A stretch of 64,000 bases of DNA from DASYTH01 sp035762905 (GCF_035762905.1 NZ_DASUCC010000044.1:62001-126000), one strand, 5' to 3'. Numbered from the stretch's first letter, positions 8,849 through 16,631 are shown. The notes: generated from the letters alone by a model not told the origin. Translations and numbers: made by a program.

Positions 8849-8872
8849 CCGTCTTCTCCTCGTGAACCATCT

Positions 8873-8892
8873 AGCGGTACAACTAGACCGCT
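8873..8892. promoter_or_regulatory. Inverted repeat, candidate IclR operator
   Basis: AGCGGT (8873-8878) and its exact complement ACCGCT (8887-8892) flank an 8-bp spacer that itself holds CTAG. It lies in the 116-bp divergent region between the aldehyde dehydrogenase start (8848) and the iclR start (8965), where an IclR-family autoregulator would be expected to act on both promoters. Confidence 0.5.
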
Positions 8893-8964
8893 CTACGGAC
8901 TGCGTGTAACGTACGGCCAGCCACTACCGCTGGCAAGAGTTCGAGGCAAAGATGGTGGATCGTT

Positions 8965-9789
8965 GTGGCAAAAGGGGACAGCGCGGTGACCCAACCGGAT
9001 CGGACCGCTGAGCGGCCCTGGGATGGCACCGGTGACGCCGGTGAGACGCAGGGCGTGCGGAGCGTGCAGCGCGCCATCGACATCCTGGGCCTGCTCACCG
9101 AGGCCCAGCCGGCGATCTCGATCGCGGAGATCGTCCGGGCCACCGGCCTGGCCAAGACCACGGTCATCCGGCTGGTGCAGACGCTTGAGCAGAACGGCCT
9201 GTTGTGGGCCACCGCCAAGGGGTACATGGCCGGGCCGAGCCTGTGGCGCTGGGCGCACCTGGCGCGGGGGAGCTGGGAGCTGCCGCCGGAGACCAAGGAG
9301 CTGATGCGCGGCCTGGCGGCGCGGGAACGCGAGACGGTCAACCTGTACGTGGTCCGCGACATCTACCGGGTCTGCGTGGCACAGCAGGAAAGCCCGCAGC
9401 CGCTGCGCCATGTCGTGCACGTCGGCGACGAGCTTCCGTTGTGGGCGGGCGCTTCCTCGAAGGTCCTGCTGCGCGACGCCAATCCGGCGCTGCTCGCCCG
9501 GATCGCGCGCGGCTCCCCGTACGGGGCGGACTACGACAAGGCCCTGCGGGCCCACGTCGACGAGGCCGCGGTCGCGGGGTACGCGGTCAGCCACGGCGAG
9601 CGCGAGGCGGGGCTGTCCGCGGTGGCGGTGCCGGTCGTCGGCCGCACCGGCTCGGTGGTGGCCGCGCTGTCGTTGAGCGGTCCCACGGTCCGGTTCCCGG
9701 ACGAGCGGGTCAGCGAGTTCGTCACCGCGCTCACCGAGGTGGCCGGATACATGACGGAACGGGGATTCGACCACCCGTTCCGGGTGTAG
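8965..9789 (+). CDS. IclR-family transcriptional regulator
   Basis: A 274-residue regulator. After a ~28-residue leader comes the IclR winged helix: V-R-S-V-Q-R-A-I-D-I-L-G-L-L (about 29-42), recognition helix around A-K-T-T-V-I-R-L-V-Q-T-L and wing G-Y-M-A-G-P. The effector-binding domain follows, with L-P-L-W-A-G-A-S-S-K-V-L-L around residue 160 and G-Y-A-V-S-H-G-E-R-E-A-G-L-S-A in the second half. The GTG start is the most upstream supported one; no strong Shine-Dalgarno is visible. It is divergent from the aldehyde dehydrogenase operon and 4 nt upstream of the CoA-transferase, so it probably controls both arms in response to a catabolic intermediate. Confidence 0.92.
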   Translation: MAKGDSAVTQPDRTAERPWDGTGDAGETQGVRSVQRAIDILGLLTEAQPAISIAEIVRATGLAKTTVIRLVQTLEQNGLLWATAKGYMAGPSLWRWAHLARGSWELPPETKELMRGLAARERETVNLYVVRDIYRVCVAQQESPQPLRHVVHVGDELPLWAGASSKVLLRDANPALLARIARGSPYGADYDKALRAHVDEAAVAGYAVSHGEREAGLSAVAVPVVGRTGSVVAALSLSGPTVRFPDERVSEFVTALTEVAGYMTERGFDHPFRV

Positions 9790-9793
9790 TCCG

Positions 9794-10990
9794 ATGGAAA
9801 AGCCTCCGCTGCGCGGAATCCGGGTACTCGACCTGACCAACGTGCTCGCCGGCCCGTACTGCAGCTACCAACTGATGCTGTTCGGTGCGGAGGTGGTGAA
9901 GATCGAGGTGCCCGGCTCCGGCGATCTGGCCCGGCACCTCGGCCCGGAGCCGGAACTGAACCGCGCCGGTCTCGGCGCCTCGTTTCTGGCGCAGAACGCG
10001 GGAAAGCGGTCGATCGAGCTGGACCTCAAGGATCCGGCGCAGCGGGAGACCTTCCGCGAGCTGATCCGCGGTGCCGACGTCTTGCTGGAGAACTTCCGGG
10101 CCGGCGTGCTGGACCGCCTCGGGTTCGGCTGGGAGGCCCTGCGTGCGGTGAACCCGGCGCTGGTCTACTGCGCGATCTCCGGGTTCGGCCAGACCGGGCC
10201 GATGAGCCAGGCCCCCGCCTACGACCAGATCATCCAGGGCCTGTCCGGAATGATGAGCATCACCGGCACCGAGGACACCGCACCGCTGCGGGTGGGCTTC
10301 CCGGTCTGCGACACGGTCGGCGGGCTGATGGCGGCGCTGTCCATCGCGGCCGCGCTGGTCGGCCGGGACCGCACCGGGCAGGGCTGCTTCCTCGACCTGT
10401 CCATGCTCGAGGCGTCCATCTCGGCGATGGGCTGGACCGTGTCGCACTACCTGATCAGCGGCACCCCGCCGGCGCCGATGGGGCAGCAGAACGTGACCGC
10501 GGCCCCGTCCGGCACGTTCAGCACCGCGGACGGCCCGCTCAACATCGCGGCCAACCGGCAGGCGCAGTTCGAGAAGCTGTGCGACCTGGTCGGCCGGAGC
10601 GACCTGATCACCGACCCCCGGTTCGCCGACCGTGAGGCACGCAAGCACAACCGGGAGGCGCTCAACCGGGAGCTGAACCGCGCGCTCTCCGTACGCACCG
10701 CCGCCGAGTGGGAGCGGATCCTGCCCGCGGCCGGGGTCCCGGCGGCCCGGATCCTGTCCGTGCCGCAGGCGGTCGAGTCGGAACAGTTGGCGCATCGGGG
10801 TTTCTTCACCGAGCTTCCGTTCCCCGGCGACCCGGCCCGGGTGGTTCGGGCCAGCGGCAACGGCGTGCTGGTCGACGGCGAACCGCTGCGCCCGTCCGGG
10901 CCGCCGCCGGTACTCGGCGAGCACAACGCCGACGCCGACGCCTACATCACCGCGTGGCGGCCGCCGCTGGTCGCCGGGGAGTTCTCCTGA
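9794..10990 (+). CDS. Family III CoA-transferase (CaiB/BaiF)
   Basis: A 398-residue type III CoA-transferase, moving CoA between a CoA-ester donor and a carboxylic acid. It opens with R-G-I-R-V-L-D-L-T-N-V-L-A-G-P-Y, followed by G-A-E-V-V-K-I-E-V-P and K-R-S-I-E-L-D-L-K. The conserved catalytic Asp is at about residue 144 in A-Y-D-Q-I-I-Q-G-L-S-G. Relatives include formyl-CoA:oxalate, succinyl-CoA:mesaconate/citramalate and carnitine CoA-transferases. The next gene encodes a citrate-synthase/citryl-CoA-lyase-like enzyme, so activation of a dicarboxylic or hydroxy acid followed by C-C cleavage is a reasonable reading. It overlaps the next gene by one base (TGATG). Confidence 0.92.
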   Translation: MEKPPLRGIRVLDLTNVLAGPYCSYQLMLFGAEVVKIEVPGSGDLARHLGPEPELNRAGLGASFLAQNAGKRSIELDLKDPAQRETFRELIRGADVLLENFRAGVLDRLGFGWEALRAVNPALVYCAISGFGQTGPMSQAPAYDQIIQGLSGMMSITGTEDTAPLRVGFPVCDTVGGLMAALSIAAALVGRDRTGQGCFLDLSMLEASISAMGWTVSHYLISGTPPAPMGQQNVTAAPSGTFSTADGPLNIAANRQAQFEKLCDLVGRSDLITDPRFADREARKHNREALNRELNRALSVRTAAEWERILPAAGVPAARILSVPQAVESEQLAHRGFFTELPFPGDPARVVRASGNGVLVDGEPLRPSGPPPVLGEHNADADAYITAWRPPLVAGEFS

Positions 10991-11772
10991 TGGCGACGAC
11001 CGAGCACGAGGTGGCGGACTGGTGGGCGACCGCCATCTGCCGGATGGAGCCCGGCGTCGTCGAACTGCGCGGCACACCGATCCAGGACCTGATCGGCTCC
11101 GCCAGCCTTGTCGACGTGGTATGGCTGGTGACCAGGGGCCGGCGGCCCGACCCGCGCGAGTCTGCGCTGCTCGAGGCGGCCATGGTCGCCTCGGTCGACC
11201 ACGGTCCACAGGCCCCGTCCATCGCGATCGCCCGGATGGCGATCACCTGCGGCGTCGCGCTCAACAACGCCATGGCCTCCGCGGTGAACGCGCTCGGCGA
11301 CGTGCACGGCGGCGCCGGGCAGCAGTGCGTCGAACTGCTCAACACCGTCGTCGAGCGGGAGTCGGCCGGGCTCCCGCTGCCCGACGCGGCGCGCGCGGCG
11401 ATCGGCGACCTGCGGTACGTGCCGGGCTTCGGCCACCGGTTCCACCCGGTCGACCCGCGCCGCGACCCACTACTGTCCCTTGTGGACGATGCGGTGGCCG
11501 ACGGCGTCGTCGCCGGCGACCACATCCGCGCCGCCCGCGCGGTGGAGACCCTGCTCAAGACGGACCGCTCCCGCCCGGTTCCGATGAACATCGACGGCGC
11601 CACCGCGGTCATCTACGCCGAGCTGGGCTTCCCACCGCCGCTGGCCCGCGGCCTGTTCGTGCTCAGCCGCAGCGTCGGCATCCTCGCGCACGCGTGGGAG
11701 GAGAGCACCGAGGGCCGGCGCAACAAGGGCCCCATCCCGCCCTCGATCCTGCCCACCTTTCGGACCGACTGA
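10990..11772 (+). CDS. Citrate synthase family protein, citryl-CoA lyase-like
   Basis: A 260-residue protein of the citrate synthase superfamily, much shorter than citrate synthase (about 370-430 residues) and close in size to single-domain citryl-CoA lyase-type members. The superfamily's catalytic histidines are visible: V-D-H-G-P-Q-A-P-S (His about 71) and D-V-H-G-G-A-G-Q-Q (His about 106). Downstream is G-F-G-H-R-F-H-P-V-D-P-R, which also occurs in this subgroup. Such enzymes make or break the C-C bond between acetyl-CoA and an oxo acid. ATG 10990 overlaps the CoA-transferase stop, so substrate activation and cleavage are probably coupled. Confidence 0.85.
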   Translation: MATTEHEVADWWATAICRMEPGVVELRGTPIQDLIGSASLVDVVWLVTRGRRPDPRESALLEAAMVASVDHGPQAPSIAIARMAITCGVALNNAMASAVNALGDVHGGAGQQCVELLNTVVERESAGLPLPDAARAAIGDLRYVPGFGHRFHPVDPRRDPLLSLVDDAVADGVVAGDHIRAARAVETLLKTDRSRPVPMNIDGATAVIYAELGFPPPLARGLFVLSRSVGILAHAWEESTEGRRNKGPIPPSILPTFRTD

Positions 11773-11849
11773 CGTCGTAGCCGTTCCCGGTCACCCACCG
11801 CCTCCGGGCCCGTGAGAAACTGGCGTCCACCTCACCGAAAGGAAAGATC

Positions 11850-13712
11850 GTGACCGGGCACGTCGAAACGCTGGAATTTCAGTCCGAGGCGCGACAGCTG
11901 TTGCAGTTGATGATCCATTCGATCTACTCGAACAAGGACACCTTCCTGCGGGAGCTGATCTCCAACGCGTCCGACGCATTGGACAAGCTGCGCCTGGAGG
12001 CGTTTCGGGACAAGGAGCTCCAGGTCGACACGGACGACCTGCACATCCTCATCGAGGCCGATCAGGAGGCACGCACGCTCACCGTTCGGGACAACGGGAT
12101 CGGCATGAGCAGGGACGAGGTGGTCGGCCTGATCGGCACGATCGCGAAGTCCGGCACCGGGGAGTTCCTGCGCCGGTTGCGGGAGACCCAGGACGCGGCC
12201 GTGTCCCAGGAGCTGATCGGGCAGTTCGGCATCGGCTTCTACTCCAGCTTCATGGTGGCCGACAAGGTCACGCTGGTGACCCGGCGGGCCGGGGCGGACG
12301 AGGGCGTGCGGTGGGAGTCCAGCGGGGAGAGCACCTACACGATCGAGCCGGTGCCGGACGCCGCGCAGGGCACCGCGGTCACCCTGCACCTCAAGCCGGA
12401 GAACACCGAGGAACACCTCTACGACTACACCGACACCGCGAAGATCACCGAGATCGTCAAGCACTACTCGGACTTCATCACCTGGCCGGTGCGGCTCGGC
12501 GAGGAGACGATCAACTCGCGCAAGGCGCTGTGGGCCCGGCCGCAGAGCGAGGTCACCGAGGACGAGTACGCCGAGTTCTACAAGCACATCAGCCACGACT
12601 GGAACAACCCGCTGGAGACCATCCGGGTGCAGGCGGAGGGCACCTTCGAGTACCAGGCGCTGCTGTTCATCCCGGCCCAGGCGCCGCTCGACCTGTTCAT
12701 GCGCGAGCGCAAGCGGGGTGTGCAGCTCTACGTCAAGCGCGTGTTCGTCATGGACGACTGCGAAGAGCTGATGCCGGAGTACCTGCGCTTCGTCAAGGGC
12801 GTGGTGGACGCGGCCGACCTGTCGCTGAACGTGTCGCGGGAGATCCTGCAGCGGGACCGGCAGATCCAGCTGATGCGCCGCCGGCTGGTGAAGAAGGTGC
12901 TGTCCACGGTCAAGACGATGATGGCCGACGCACCGGAGACCTACACCAAGTTCTGGGGCGAGTTCGGCCGGGCGGTCAAGGAGGGACTGCTCGACGACAC
13001 CGAGAACCGGGACGCGATCCTGGACATCGTCTCGTGCGAGTCCACCCACGATCCGGAGCAGCAGACCACGCTGGCCGACTACGTGTCCCGGATGCCCGAG
13101 GCGCAGCAGGACATCTACTACATGACCGGCGCGTCGCGGACCGCCATCGAGAGCTCCCCGCACCTGGAAGCCTTCCAGGCCAAGGGCTTCGAGGTGCTCA
13201 TCCTGACCGACCCGGTCGACGAGATGTGGGTCGACGCCGTTCCCGGCTACTCCGGCAAGCAGTTCCAGTCGATCGCGAAGGGCAAGGTCGACCTGGACTC
13301 CGAGGAGGACAAGGCCGCGGCCGAGGAGCGGCAGAAGGAGTTCGCCGACCTGCTCGGCTGGATGTCCACCGTGCTTTCCGAGCAGGTCAAGGAGGTCCGG
13401 CTGTCGTCCCGGCTGACCACCTCGCCGGCCTGCGTGGTCGGTGACACCTACGACCCGAGCCCCACCCTGGAGAAGCTGTACCGCAACATGGGCCAGGAGC
13501 TGCCCCGGATCAAGCGCATCCTGGAGCTGAACCCGACCCATCCGCTGGTGACCGGGCTGCACGCCGCGTTCGGTGAGCGCGAGGACCGCGATCCGCTGGC
13601 CGAGACCGCGGAGCTGCTCTACGGCTTGGCGCTGCTCGCCGAAGGCGGCGACCTCGCCGATTCCAACCGGTTCATCAAGCTGGTGGCCGACCGCCTTCAG
13701 CGGACCCTGTGA
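11850..13712 (+). CDS. htpG: Molecular chaperone HtpG (Hsp90)
   Basis: Cytosolic Hsp90 chaperone, 620 residues, about the usual length. The GHKL ATPase N-domain has E-L-I-S-N-A-S-D-A-L-D-K-L (catalytic Glu about 36, Asn about 40), D-N-G-I-G-M-S and G-Q-F-G-I-G-F-Y-S-S. The middle domain carries Y-V-K-R-V-F-V-M-D-D and L-N-V-S-R-E-I-L-Q, and the C-terminal dimerisation domain follows. The GTG start at 11850 follows AAAGGAAA and gives the correct family N-terminus (E-T-L-E-F-Q-S-E-A-R-Q-L). Its last 38 bases overlap the end of the convergent membrane-protein gene. It is monocistronic. Confidence 0.98.
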   Translation: MTGHVETLEFQSEARQLLQLMIHSIYSNKDTFLRELISNASDALDKLRLEAFRDKELQVDTDDLHILIEADQEARTLTVRDNGIGMSRDEVVGLIGTIAKSGTGEFLRRLRETQDAAVSQELIGQFGIGFYSSFMVADKVTLVTRRAGADEGVRWESSGESTYTIEPVPDAAQGTAVTLHLKPENTEEHLYDYTDTAKITEIVKHYSDFITWPVRLGEETINSRKALWARPQSEVTEDEYAEFYKHISHDWNNPLETIRVQAEGTFEYQALLFIPAQAPLDLFMRERKRGVQLYVKRVFVMDDCEELMPEYLRFVKGVVDAADLSLNVSREILQRDRQIQLMRRRLVKKVLSTVKTMMADAPETYTKFWGEFGRAVKEGLLDDTENRDAILDIVSCESTHDPEQQTTLADYVSRMPEAQQDIYYMTGASRTAIESSPHLEAFQAKGFEVLILTDPVDEMWVDAVPGYSGKQFQSIAKGKVDLDSEEDKAAAEERQKEFADLLGWMSTVLSEQVKEVRLSSRLTTSPACVVGDTYDPSPTLEKLYRNMGQELPRIKRILELNPTHPLVTGLHAAFGEREDRDPLAETAELLYGLALLAEGGDLADSNRFIKLVADRLQRTL

Positions 13713-14211
13713 GTCGGCGCCGGAACCGCTTGCCGGGCTTGAAGACGCTGAGCACGGTGGCGAGGGTGAGCGCGGCGACGTCGTAGGCTGCCGCGCCGAT
13801 CAGCCAGGCCGTGGTGTCGGCGCCGGTGGCTCGCATGGTTTCGGCGTTGGGGCCGATGATGAGGGCCCCGACCAGAATCACGGAGGCGATCAGCCCGAGC
13901 TTGATGGTGACCCACGGGTACCGGAACACGCCCCACTTGGTGCCGAGGCTGAGCGCGATGCCGCTGAGCAATGCGCCGAAGCTCAACGGAATCCCGAACA
14001 CGGCGGAGAACATCTGCAACGTCTCCACCAGGTCCCCGGCATCGGTCGGGTCACCGGCGGCCCTGATCGCGACCGCCAGGAACCCGGCCGAGTCACCGAG
14101 CAGTCCCACCGAGAGCACGATGTGCGCCGTGAGCAGCCCCTGCCGCACCCGCCGCGACATGGGCATCCGGATGGTCGGTGCCGTGCGTGTCCTTTCCGCC
14201 GTGACAGTCAT
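13675..14211 (-). CDS. Four-helix integral membrane protein, unknown function
   Basis: A 178-residue protein with about four hydrophobic segments: L-L-T-A-H-I-V-L-S-V-G-L-L, F-G-I-P-L-S-F-G-A-L-L-S-G-I-A-L, L-G-L-I-A-S-V-I-L-V-G-A-L-I-I and a C-terminal V-A-A-L-T-L-A-T-V-L. A basic tail K-P-G-K-R-F-R-R-R follows. It resembles small actinobacterial DUF2269-like membrane proteins, but I cannot name a family with confidence. ATG 14211 is preferred over a frame extension of 12 codons. Its 3' end overlaps htpG by 38 bp in convergent orientation. Upstream of it lies the repeat-rich non-coding stretch, where its promoter must be. Confidence 0.7.
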   Translation of the reverse strand: MTVTAERTRTAPTIRMPMSRRVRQGLLTAHIVLSVGLLGDSAGFLAVAIRAAGDPTDAGDLVETLQMFSAVFGIPLSFGALLSGIALSLGTKWGVFRYPWVTIKLGLIASVILVGALIIGPNAETMRATGADTTAWLIGAAAYDVAALTLATVLSVFKPGKRFRRRLTGSAEGGRPPA

Positions 14212-14483
14212 GCCACCCAGCGTGGCGGCGCGGCAGGTTTGAGACATCCGGGATCACCCCGACTCGCCCCCGGGGAATCCGCCACGGCACCCGGACCGGC
14301 GACTCAGGTGCCGCAACCAGCAACTCGCCGGCCCGGAACGGGCAACTCGCCGAGGATCGCCGCCACGCTCGGCGAGTCGCCGGCACGGGCACATGAACCG
14401 CCGGCTCGGGCAGACGAGTTGTCGGCTCGGGCAGACGAGTCGCCAGCGAGGGGCACATGAACTGCCGGTTCGGGCGGAGGGCC

Positions 14484-14627
14484 GGCCAGCGCGCCGGGCC
14501 GCGCCCGGCGCCGCAGGCGCCTGGCGCGGGCCTGGCTTGCGTGGCCATGGCACGGCCCCTCACTGGCAATTCACCGGACTGGAGGCGGGGACTCGCCGCG
14601 CCGGAACCGGTGATTCGGTTGCTGGGC
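14484..14627 (+). repeat. Duplicated segment, copy 1
   Basis: First copy of a near-identical direct repeat. Bases 14523-14627 match 14803-14907 with a single mismatch (C at 14607, T at 14887). The 5' flank (from GGCCAGCGCGCCGGGCC) also matches, apart from about 12 extra bases in copy 2. Contains the distinctive CCATGGCACGGCCCCTCACT. Confidence 0.9.
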
Positions 14628-14751
14628 GTGGCGGCTCGGGGGCTGGAAGTGGGGTTTCGGTTGCTGGGCATGACCCGCAGGCTCGGTCCGGCCTCGGGTG
14701 CTGGTGCTGGGGTTTCGGTTGCTGGGCTTGGCGGTTCGGGCTGCGGAGTGC

Positions 14752-14907
14752 GGCCAGCGCGCCGGGCCGCGCCTGCGGCGCGTCCCGGCGCCGCAGGCGC
14801 CGGGCGCGGGCCTGGCTTGCGTGGCCATGGCACGGCCCCTCACTGGCAATTCACCGGACTGGAGGCGGGGACTCGCCGCGCCGGAATCGGTGATTCGGTT
14901 GCTGGGC
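14752..14907 (+). repeat. Duplicated segment, copy 2
   Basis: Second copy of the direct repeat, 268-280 bp downstream of the first. It carries an extra GC-rich insertion of about 12 bp near 14770-14785. Both copies run straight into a 21-bp repeat block, so the duplication unit includes the end of one block and the start of the next. Confidence 0.9.
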
Positions 14908-15020
14908 CTGGCAACTCGGGTGTTGGAGCTGGGGTTTCGGTTGCTGGGCCTGGCGGCTCGGGGGCTGGAAGTGGGGGTTCGGGTGCTGGAGGTGGGGGTT
15001 CGGTGGGCTGGCGCTGTTGA

Positions 15021-15800
15021 TCAGGGGGTGAAGAACTGGGTGAGGGCTGGGGCGAGGGCGTCGGGGGAGACGTCGTGGGTTTGGTTGGGGAGGGTGTGGT
15101 GGTCGGCGTTGGGAAAGGCGTGGGCGGTGGATTTTGCCGCCTGTTGAAGGGTTTGCGGGCTGGCGCCGCCGGAGAGGAGAAGGGTGGGGATGGTGACGGG
15201 GAGGTGGCGGGGAATGGTGCTGTCGCCGAGGATCTCGTCGTCGTAGGCGAGGGTGGGGGCGATGGCCTCGAGGACGGGCCAGGCGGGTTGGGTGCGGATG
15301 TGGTCGATGGCCTGCGCAGGGATGCCGACGTGGGCCATGAACAGGGCGACGGCGTCGCCGCGGCGGCCGGCGGCGAGGAGGGCGCGCAGGCGGGCGGTGT
15401 AGTCGGCGAACCGGGGGTGGGGTTCGGCTTCGGCCAGGAACGGGGGCTCGTAGAGGGCGAGCCGGGTGATGCGTGGGGTGACGGCGGCGGTCGCCAGGCA
15501 CAGGGCGGCGCCGGAGGAGATGCCGTAGATGAAGGCGGGGGCGGGGTCGGACACCGCGAGGACGGCTTGCAGGTCCTCGATCTCGCGGGCCGGGGAGTAG
15601 GGCGGTGTGTCGGCGCTGTCGCCGCGGCCGCGCCGGTCGTAGGTGTAGACGGTGAAGTGCTCGTGCAGGGCCGCGGCAAGCGGGCGTGCCGGACCGGCGG
15701 CGCGGTAGCACATGGCGCCGTCGACCAGCACCAGGGGCGGGCCGCTGCCGGTGCGTTCGTAGGCGATGGTGGTGCCATCGGCGGAGGTGACGGTGGGCAT
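15021..15800 (-). CDS. Alpha/beta hydrolase
   Basis: A 259-residue alpha/beta-hydrolase-fold protein. Early motifs are G-T-T-I-A-Y-E-R-T-G-S-G-P-P-L-V-L-V-D-G and Y-D-R-R-G-R-G-D-S. The nucleophile elbow is G-I-S-S-G (Ser about 100), and the C-terminal catalytic His is in N-Q-T-H-D-V-S. The acid is probably in the L-L-S-G-G strand-loop region. ATG 15800 is chosen because AAAGGAG lies 8 nt upstream; the frame is open further 5' but without support. It starts 11 nt after the SRPBCC gene and is the last gene of the ArsR-controlled operon. Codons in the last third are unusually C-rich. Substrate unknown. Confidence 0.85.
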   Translation of the reverse strand: MPTVTSADGTTIAYERTGSGPPLVLVDGAMCYRAAGPARPLAAALHEHFTVYTYDRRGRGDSADTPPYSPAREIEDLQAVLAVSDPAPAFIYGISSGAALCLATAAVTPRITRLALYEPPFLAEAEPHPRFADYTARLRALLAAGRRGDAVALFMAHVGIPAQAIDHIRTQPAWPVLEAIAPTLAYDDEILGDSTIPRHLPVTIPTLLLSGGASPQTLQQAAKSTAHAFPNADHHTLPNQTHDVSPDALAPALTQFFTP

Positions 15801-15811
15801 GAATGGCTCCT

Positions 15812-16246
15812 TTATCGGGCCAGGCCGGCGAGGTAGGCGTCGAACCGGTCCAGGCTGGTGGCGAACCCGGCCCTGGCCTCGGCGCTGAGGTAGGCCTCGG
15901 GAACGTTGGTCTGGTGGGTGATCACCTCGGTGTGGCCGTCGCCGCGGTCGGTGAAGGTGATCGTGGTGCGCATGCCGCCCTCGACGTCGGACTCGATCCA
16001 CACCAGCCGGTGCGGGCGGTCGATCTCGACGTAGACGGCCCGCATGGTGTAGCCGCCACCGTCGGCGTCGACCATGGTGGTCTCGAACTTCCCGCCCGGC
16101 CGCAGGTCGACCACGATGCCGTCGACCGGCGTGCTGGTCCCGGCCGGGCCCCAGAAGTGGGCCAGGTGCTCGGGGTCGGTCATGCAGTCGAACAGCAGCT
16201 CCGGCGAGGCGCGGTGCACCCGCCGGTAGGTCAGCTCACCGGTCAT
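15812..16246 (-). CDS. SRPBCC-domain (AHSA1-like) protein
   Basis: A 144-residue AHSA1/SRPBCC-fold protein. Typical features are H-R-A-S-P-E-L-L-F-D-C-M-T-D-P-E-H-L-A-H-F-W-G-P at the N-terminus, G-G-K-F-E-T-T-M in the middle and G-H-T-E-V-I-T-H-Q-T-N before the C-terminal helix. Its ATG overlaps the end of the ArsR gene by 11 bp and the hydrolase follows at 11 nt, so the three are one transcription unit. This is the second ArsR-SRPBCC pair in the window; the first is at 115-908. Such proteins bind small hydrophobic molecules, but the ligand is unknown. Confidence 0.85.
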   Translation of the reverse strand: MTGELTYRRVHRASPELLFDCMTDPEHLAHFWGPAGTSTPVDGIVVDLRPGGKFETTMVDADGGGYTMRAVYVEIDRPHRLVWIESDVEGGMRTTITFTDRGDGHTEVITHQTNVPEAYLSAEARAGFATSLDRFDAYLAGLAR

Positions 16247-16607
16247 CGGACTCTCCCCGGAGCAACGTGTGCAGGTGTGCCTCGAGCCGGTCGTGCCGGT
16301 CGGCCCACAGCTGCCGGTGCCGCTCGATCCATCCGGCGGCGTCGTGGAGCCGGTCGGCGTCCAGCACGCAGGGCCGGGCCTTCCCGACCCGGGTCCGCCG
16401 GATCAGCCGGGCCCGTTCGAGCACCTTGAGATGCTTGGACACCGCCTGCTGGGTCAAGGCGAACGGCTCGGCGAGCTGGTTCACCGTCGCCGCCCCGGTG
16501 GCCAGGCGGGTCACGATCGCGCGCCGGGTGGGATCGGCCAGCGCCGAGAACACCAGGCTCAACTCATCTTCGATGACAATCACGATCGCGACGGTACACA
16601 CAACCAT
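16236..16607 (-). CDS. ArsR-family transcriptional regulator
   Basis: A winged-helix ArsR regulator of about 123 residues. It has the diagnostic L-V-F-S-A-L-A-D-P-T-R-R-A-I-V near the N-terminus, recognition helix L-T-Q-Q-A-V-S-K-H-L-K-V-L, and wing R-R-T-R-V-G-K-A-R-P. No metal-binding cysteine pair is visible. The start is uncertain: ATG 16607 is given, while a TTG at 16619 and a GTG at 16583 are alternatives, and none has a good Shine-Dalgarno. A tandem ACAAC-N6-GTTGT operator covers the candidate start region, so the gene is probably autorepressed and may be leaderless. It overlaps the SRPBCC gene by 11 bp. Confidence 0.88.
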   Translation of the reverse strand: MVVCTVAIVIVIEDELSLVFSALADPTRRAIVTRLATGAATVNQLAEPFALTQQAVSKHLKVLERARLIRRTRVGKARPCVLDADRLHDAAGWIERHRQLWADRHDRLEAHLHTLLRGESDDR

Positions 16608-16631
16608 CGAGTTGTACAACCGAATAGTTGT
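16600..16631. promoter_or_regulatory. Tandem ArsR-type operator
   Basis: Two abutting perfect inverted repeats of the form ACAAC-N6-GTTGT. The first is 16600-16615 and the second 16616-16631, sharing the central palindrome GTTGTACAAC at 16611-16620. The position at the start of the ArsR gene fits autorepression. It ends 4 bp before the stop codon of the TetR gene. Confidence 0.8.

Larger units (their letters stand above)
14212..15020. repeat. Gene-free repeat region with 21-bp periodic units
   Basis: About 810 bp with no convincing gene on either strand. It contains blocks of degenerate units spaced exactly 21 bp. CGG anchors fall at 14386/14407/14428; at 14616/14637/14658; at 14695/14716/14737; and at 14896/14917/14938/14959/14980/15001. 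The most frequent core is TTCGGTTGCTGGG. A 17-bp perfect repeat, GGCTCGGGCAGACGAGT, occurs at 14403 and 14424. The rightmost block abuts the stop codon of the minus-strand hydrolase. The same 21-bp family occurs at 44762-44849. Confidence 0.8.

Noticed and set aside
14484..14907. Insertion sequence or MITE
   Set aside because: Direct duplication without inverted termini, target-site duplication or transposase remnant.
14212..15020. CRISPR array
   Set aside because: Units are contiguous and degenerate at 21-bp period, with no unique spacers and no cas genes nearby.
14457..15147. Open frames across the repeat region with 7-residue Pro/Ala/Glu repeats
   Set aside because: The 21-bp period keeps several frames open on both strands, so heptad peptides follow automatically; none has a start signal or a normal codon pattern, and the hydrolase uses another frame that stops at 15021.
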